Of a DNA stretch of 64,000 bases, positions 60,178 to 64,000 are shown in pieces. The DNA comes from Lotmaria passim (Eukaryota; Euglenozoa; Kinetoplastea; Trypanosomatida; Trypanosomatidae). Under the pieces are notes generated by a model that ran no database searches, was not told the DNA's origin, and saw only the letters and a program-made list of their open reading frames with translations. The stretch's first letter is position 1. Every line of letters starts with the position of its first letter. Both the position numbers and the translations under genes were made by a program. The stretch is taken from NCBI GenBank assembly GCA_037349495.1, contig CP140220.1, positions 186,001 to 250,000 of the forward strand, written 5' to 3'.

Positions 60178-61144
60178 TTTGTTTGTTCTTTCTTTTTTTT
60201 TTTTGTTTTTACTGACTCAACTATTTTTATTGTTGTTGTAGAGCGAACCCTTAAAAACTAAAAAAAAAAAGGGGAGGTTCGTTATGCGCACAACGCTGCA
60301 TCCTCTGCGTAGACGTATTATTGTCGAGAATGCACACAGCTTCGCTTTTTTTTTTTTTTTTTCTTCCTCCGAAGATGAAACATGCCTCTCTCTCTTTCTC
60401 TGTGTTCCGTTATCGCCTCAATACACTCAGCTATTCGTTTTCTCTTTCATTTTTGTCTTCTTTTTTCTCAAGATGAAGCAATAATAAAAAAAAAGAGCTT
60501 CAGTTTAAGTAAGAAAGAAAAAAAATCGAAGAAAACCCCCCCCAAAAAAAAAACAGCAGCCTGAATGGAAAAGGGAGAAAAAAAAAGGGGGGAAAGAGGC
60601 ATAAAGCTAGCGGGAGCAATATGAACACACATTTCTCAAGCATTCACTTCTGTTCAGCTGTGAGTGTGACTTGATTCACGATCTGCGGAAGTTCAGCTCG
60701 GACACGCACACATGTGGATCCGCGCACACATGAGTAAATGCGCTCTCGTACGCACAAAGGTACGCGCATGCCGTGAGGCTGTTGCATACTACACATGTAC
60801 GAGGTTTCACGGTGTGTGGAAGCTCACGGAAAAAAAAAAAGAAAAATAAAAGAAGCAGAATCGTGTTTTTTTTTTTGGGGGGGGTGTGTTCGTGACCGCT
60901 TTGGCATGCTTTTGCTCCCCTGCAGTGTTCATCCTCTTCCTCTGTCTTCCTTCGCATAAACAGCGTTTTGCCCTTGAAGAGAAAAAAAAAAAAAAGAAGG
61001 AGATAAAAAAAAAACAGAGAAGAAAAAAAGGAGCGAGTTTTCATCTCTCTTTTCGTTTTTCCCCCCCCCCCCCTCCCCCCCTCCCCTCTTCTTCTTCTTC
61101 TTCTTTGCGTTGCCGCTGTTGTTGCTGCCGCCTTCTCTCGCTGC

Positions 61145-63292
61145 TTAGTTTGGCATGAGCAGACGCGCGACTTGCGGGAAGCCAGCTTCCATCGCGCACT
61201 CAGCCGCCGTCATGCCACGCGCATTGCGCATCGACAGCAACAGCGGACCCGCTGAAGGGTGTGTGTAACGCAGCCACTGCGCCACCTCCGCCTGACCGCC
61301 ACACGCCGCGGCGTGCAGGATCGTGTTCCCGCTCTTCGCCGCCACCAGCGAGCGTAGGTCGAGCATCGGCATCGCTGGCTCCGGGGCCAGCAGGATTTGC
61401 AGTACGCGCAGCTGCCCGTTCCACGCAGCGATGTGCAACAGGCTGCGGCCCGAGTAGTCGAGACAGCGCAGGAAGCCGTTCGAAAGGCAGGGGTCCACCT
61501 CACGCAACTTGCGGAAGATGGCCTCGTCGGCGCCGCTCGCGGCTGCCTCGAAGAGGTACTCCGGGTCCGCATAGAGCACGTCTGCCGACGGCATCGCGGC
61601 ATCGGTCGACAACTCGTTCTTCGGGCTGCGCCGCCTCGGTGAGCTCCTCGCCTGACCGCTGATCGCGGCTGCCGCCGTCGTCGTCGTCGCGGTGGCGGGT
61701 GCCGGCGGACGAGTCGGATTCGGGGCGTTCGGGAAGGCAGCACCGCCGCACTGCAACCCTGCCGTGCTCGGTGCACGACCGTGCGTCGTCAGCGTCGCAG
61801 GAGTCGAGCGAATGCTGTTGGAGGCGCTGGAGCTGAGCGGCTGCGTCGGTGGCGCGACGGCAACGGGGATGGCGCCCGCCTCCACCGGAGCCGGGGTGTG
61901 GGCCGGGAAAGCGTCGCTGTTCGCCGCCGTCGACGCCGGCAGCTGCGCGGCAGAGGGCAGGCGGGATCCCTCATTCGACGGCGCAGCCGAAGCGTGGAAG
62001 AAGGTCGGCGTCGGCGCCGGCGTACCATTGATGTGTGGGGGCACCACCAATAGCTTCTGCTGTGGGACGACGGACGGCGCCTGAGCCGCCGACGTGTAGA
62101 GGGAGCTGGACGAAACGTTCTGCTGCGCGCGCTGTGCGTCGAGGGAGGTGGCGGCGTTGGTCGACTGCTGGAGAGAAGCGAAGCGGACGGCAGCCGGGGT
62201 ATTGGGTGCCACGGGCAGCATGGACGCGCTGCTCAACGACGGAGCCAGCATCGCCTGCAGCGGCGTCGAGGCCGGCAGGCTGGCGCTGTTGTTCGCGTAG
62301 TACATCTCCGTAGAAGCGGGCACCACGGGCAGTTTCTCCTCCTCGGCAGCCGGCGTTGGCACCTTTGCGCCAGGCACCGCGTAGCTGATGTAGCCGTTGG
62401 TCGGCGACGTCTTCAGGGAGAGGTTCTGACTGGCCGCAGTCGGTGGAGCGGGGGCCACCTGCGGGACGAGGAAGGTCGACACTGCTGGCGGCTTCGCCGG
62501 GGTGAGGCTGGGCGGCGTCAGCTGGCTGTACTGAGCATTCGCCACGCCAAAGGCGGTGGTGGAGGCGGAGAGCGGACCCACCGCGGCGTTGCCGATCGAT
62601 GCACTCGCCGGCACCACCATCGGACACAACTTCGGTGTCGTGGCGGCGGGATTCGTGGCGCTCGGGTTGGAGGCCAGCATACTCGCCCCGGCGGAGTGCA
62701 TACTAGACCTTGGGGTGCTGGTGTGGCTGTCTTTGGGGGAGATGGCGACCGGGATGGCAGCCAGCGCGTTGCCGTCGATGTTGATCGCCGCCGGCACCGG
62801 CAGCGGCGTCGGCGTGGTACGACTGCTGCCAGACGTGACGCTCGCGCTCTTCGTGATCGCCGCACGCTGCTGGGCCGGCTGCGCGGGTGCCTCAGGCATC
62901 GGCGCGACCGTGTAGCGGATCGTGACGGAGCCGCACCCATTCGGCGCACGCTGCGCCAGCGCCGCGTTGCCGCCGTGGCTCAGCTGCACAATCTTCGTCG
63001 TTTCGCTCGGCTGCGGCTCGAAGAGGGTGACGGTGGCGGTGCCGAGCGGGTCCTCGACGTCGACGTACTCAATTTTGTTGAACACGCGCAGCGTGATGAT
63101 GGAAGGCAGCGGGCAGTCCTGGAACGTAAAAGTGGCGTTGAAGAGCGGGTTCACCGTCTTATTCTGCACGGGCGTTGAAACGGACTGCGCGCCAATCGTG
63201 GCGGTGATGTACGGGTTCGACGTGCCACCAGGGTTGAGGGCGACGAGGGCCTCCGCTTTCTCAATCGTGAGCGTAATGACGGAGTTCGGCAT
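61145..63292 (-). CDS. C2-domain protein with C-terminal ankyrin repeats
   Basis: A 715-residue protein. Residues 3 to about 130 form a C2 domain: 'SVITLTIEKAEAL', 'TSNPYITATIG', 'NPLFNATFTFQ', 'ITLRVFNKI' and 'DPLGTATVTL'. C2 domains bind membrane phospholipids or proteins. The usual calcium-binding 'SDPY' is 'SNPY' here, so calcium-independent binding is more likely. A Pro/Ser/Ala-rich linker of about 440 residues follows. From about 575 to the end are ankyrin repeats, with 'GRSLLHIAAWNGQLRVLQIL', 'GNTILHAAACGGQAEVAQWL' and 'GMTAAECAMEAGFPQVARLL', a protein-binding surface of about three units. A membrane-tethered adaptor is a reasonable inference. The frame opens 10 codons upstream at TTG; ATG 63292 follows a good acceptor. 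Confidence 0.9.
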   Translation of the reverse strand: MPNSVITLTIEKAEALVALNPGGTSNPYITATIGAQSVSTPVQNKTVNPLFNATFTFQDCPLPSIITLRVFNKIEYVDVEDPLGTATVTLFEPQPSETTKIVQLSHGGNAALAQRAPNGCGSVTIRYTVAPMPEAPAQPAQQRAAITKSASVTSGSSRTTPTPLPVPAAINIDGNALAAIPVAISPKDSHTSTPRSSMHSAGASMLASNPSATNPAATTPKLCPMVVPASASIGNAAVGPLSASTTAFGVANAQYSQLTPPSLTPAKPPAVSTFLVPQVAPAPPTAASQNLSLKTSPTNGYISYAVPGAKVPTPAAEEEKLPVVPASTEMYYANNSASLPASTPLQAMLAPSLSSASMLPVAPNTPAAVRFASLQQSTNAATSLDAQRAQQNVSSSSLYTSAAQAPSVVPQQKLLVVPPHINGTPAPTPTFFHASAAPSNEGSRLPSAAQLPASTAANSDAFPAHTPAPVEAGAIPVAVAPPTQPLSSSASNSIRSTPATLTTHGRAPSTAGLQCGGAAFPNAPNPTRPPAPATATTTTAAAAISGQARSSPRRRSPKNELSTDAAMPSADVLYADPEYLFEAAASGADEAIFRKLREVDPCLSNGFLRCLDYSGRSLLHIAAWNGQLRVLQILLAPEPAMPMLDLRSLVAAKSGNTILHAAACGGQAEVAQWLRYTHPSAGPLLLSMRNARGMTAAECAMEAGFPQVARLLMPN

Positions 63293-63312
63293 CGTGGTCA
63301 GCTGCGTGTTGC

Positions 63313-63337
63313 CTTTTAACAAGGGGAAAAAAAAAAA
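63313..63337 (-). promoter_or_regulatory. Predicted spliced-leader acceptor of the C2-ankyrin gene
   Basis: On the coding strand T11 is followed by ccccttgttaaaag, with AG at 63314-63313. The leader is about 20 nt to ATG 63292. Confidence 0.6.
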
Positions 63338-63450
63338 GAACTGAGGAAAATGAAGAGAAAAAAAAAAAACAGGGAATGGGGCTGTTGTGGCAAAGAAAAA
63401 CTCTGATGATCTTTGATGCTGTTGTTCTTGTGTATGTGGGTTGTGTCATG

Positions 63451-63452
<2 letters not shown>

Positions 63453-63481
<29 letters not shown>
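63453..63481. repeat. (GT)n microsatellite
   Basis: A GT dinucleotide run of about 29 bases upstream of the C2-ankyrin gene. Confidence 0.95.
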
Positions 63482-63886
63482 ATTTGTGAAGTGCGTAGAA
63501 GAGAACGGGAATACAATCATAGTAACAGAAGAAGAACGTGTGGTTGGAAGAGTTTTGAAACGACAGCAAACTGTATTTTGAAAAAGCAGAAAAAAAAACT
63601 GGAAGGGGATGCCACGCGTTTTGGCTTCCACATAGACGTTTTTTCTTTTGTTTTTGTTGTTGTTCTCTCCATGGAGTAGAAATCGCTTTCTGCACCTCTG
63701 TGAAACAAGATAATGCTGCCATGTTGAAGTCACGGCACAGCGAGTGTCTTTTTTTTTTTTTTTCCTCTCTCCCCGTCGTTCTTCAACGCCAGGGCATCCA
63801 AGCCTGAACAAGCCCACTAAAAATATGAAATGTGCGCTGCTCAATAACTGCTAGATTGCCCCTTTTCCATATATGTATATATGTGT

Positions 63887-63913
63887 GTTGTTGTTGTTGT
63901 TGTTGTTGTTGTT
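63887..63913. repeat. (GTT)9 microsatellite
   Basis: A GTT trinucleotide run of about 27 bases near the right edge. Confidence 0.9.
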
Positions 63914-64000
63914 ATTAGTTATAAATACACCGTGAAAGAACCCGACGTGTGTGACAACCTCCCTAAAAGTAAATAACAAGAATACGGTTGCTTTACCATA

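Larger units (their letters stand above)
55393..61144. other. About 5.75-kb spacer without a supported gene
   Basis: It separates the C2-ankyrin gene from the FKBP-like gene and probably holds a very long C2-ankyrin 3' UTR. A/T homopolymers of 8-16 recur throughout, with long TG runs. Blocks of ordinary composition lie at about 57125-57290, 59975-60130 and 60605-60830. The second can form a 6-bp hairpin (GTGCTT 60082-60087 with AAGCAC 60093-60098). In the third, CCGTGA and TCACGG can pair across about 30 nt. No open frame shows gene-like codon use. I saw no tRNA or retroelement signature. Confidence 0.65.
63293..64000. other. Upstream spacer of the C2-ankyrin gene
   Basis: About 700 AT-rich bases upstream of the C2-ankyrin ATG, with a GT run and a GTT run. 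It presumably includes the 3' UTR of a gene beyond the right edge. No gene is supported. Confidence 0.7.

Noticed and set aside
1-64000. Reassigned stop codons, as in some trypanosomatids
   Set aside because: Genes end at ordinary stops and the long frames contain none internally where checked, so the standard code fits.

Overview
The window looks like nuclear DNA of a trypanosomatid or other kinetoplastid; the genus cannot be fixed from the sequence. Protein-coding regions are very long, intronless, GC-rich at third codon positions and all on the minus strand. They read like one polycistronic array transcribed from right to left. Spacers are AT-rich and full of A/T homopolymers and TG/TA microsatellites. 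A pyrimidine tract followed by an AG lies a short way upstream of almost every inferred ATG, as expected for spliced-leader trans-splicing. All stops fit the standard code. No tRNA, rRNA, CRISPR array, transposon or strand switch was found.

In transcription order (right to left): a C2-ankyrin protein (63292-61145); a 5.75-kb non-coding spacer; a 2,139-residue Ser/Asn-rich protein with weak FKBP-like segments and a helical-repeat C-terminus (55392-48973); a 1,928-residue YEATS-domain chromatin protein with AT-hooks (47720-41934); a threonine dehydratase/serine racemase-fold protein (41103-40075); a coiled-coil protein with cysteine clusters (37718-34836); a PAQR/haemolysin-III membrane protein (33839-31515); a 1,456-residue unknown with a basic-aromatic C-terminal tail (30307-25937); a 6-kb non-coding spacer; a two-RRM RNA-binding protein (19956-14185); and a giant low-complexity protein that starts at 12492 and is still open at the left edge, at least 4,164 codons later.

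The genes do not form an obvious pathway, which is normal for kinetoplastid arrays, where neighbours are co-transcribed but regulated after transcription. The most notable points are these. The dehydratase-like protein has His where the family has its PLP-binding lysine, so it is probably a pseudoenzyme. The YEATS domain has a long insertion and an altered reader-pocket residue, with a possible ubiquitin-like N-terminus. The PAQR protein keeps all its predicted metal-site residues although it is about twice the usual length. Two roughly 6-kb spacers may provide unusually long 3' UTRs.

Starts were chosen at ATG codons downstream of the predicted splice acceptor. Several longer open frames begin at GTG or TTG, or read through the pyrimidine tract, and were shortened.
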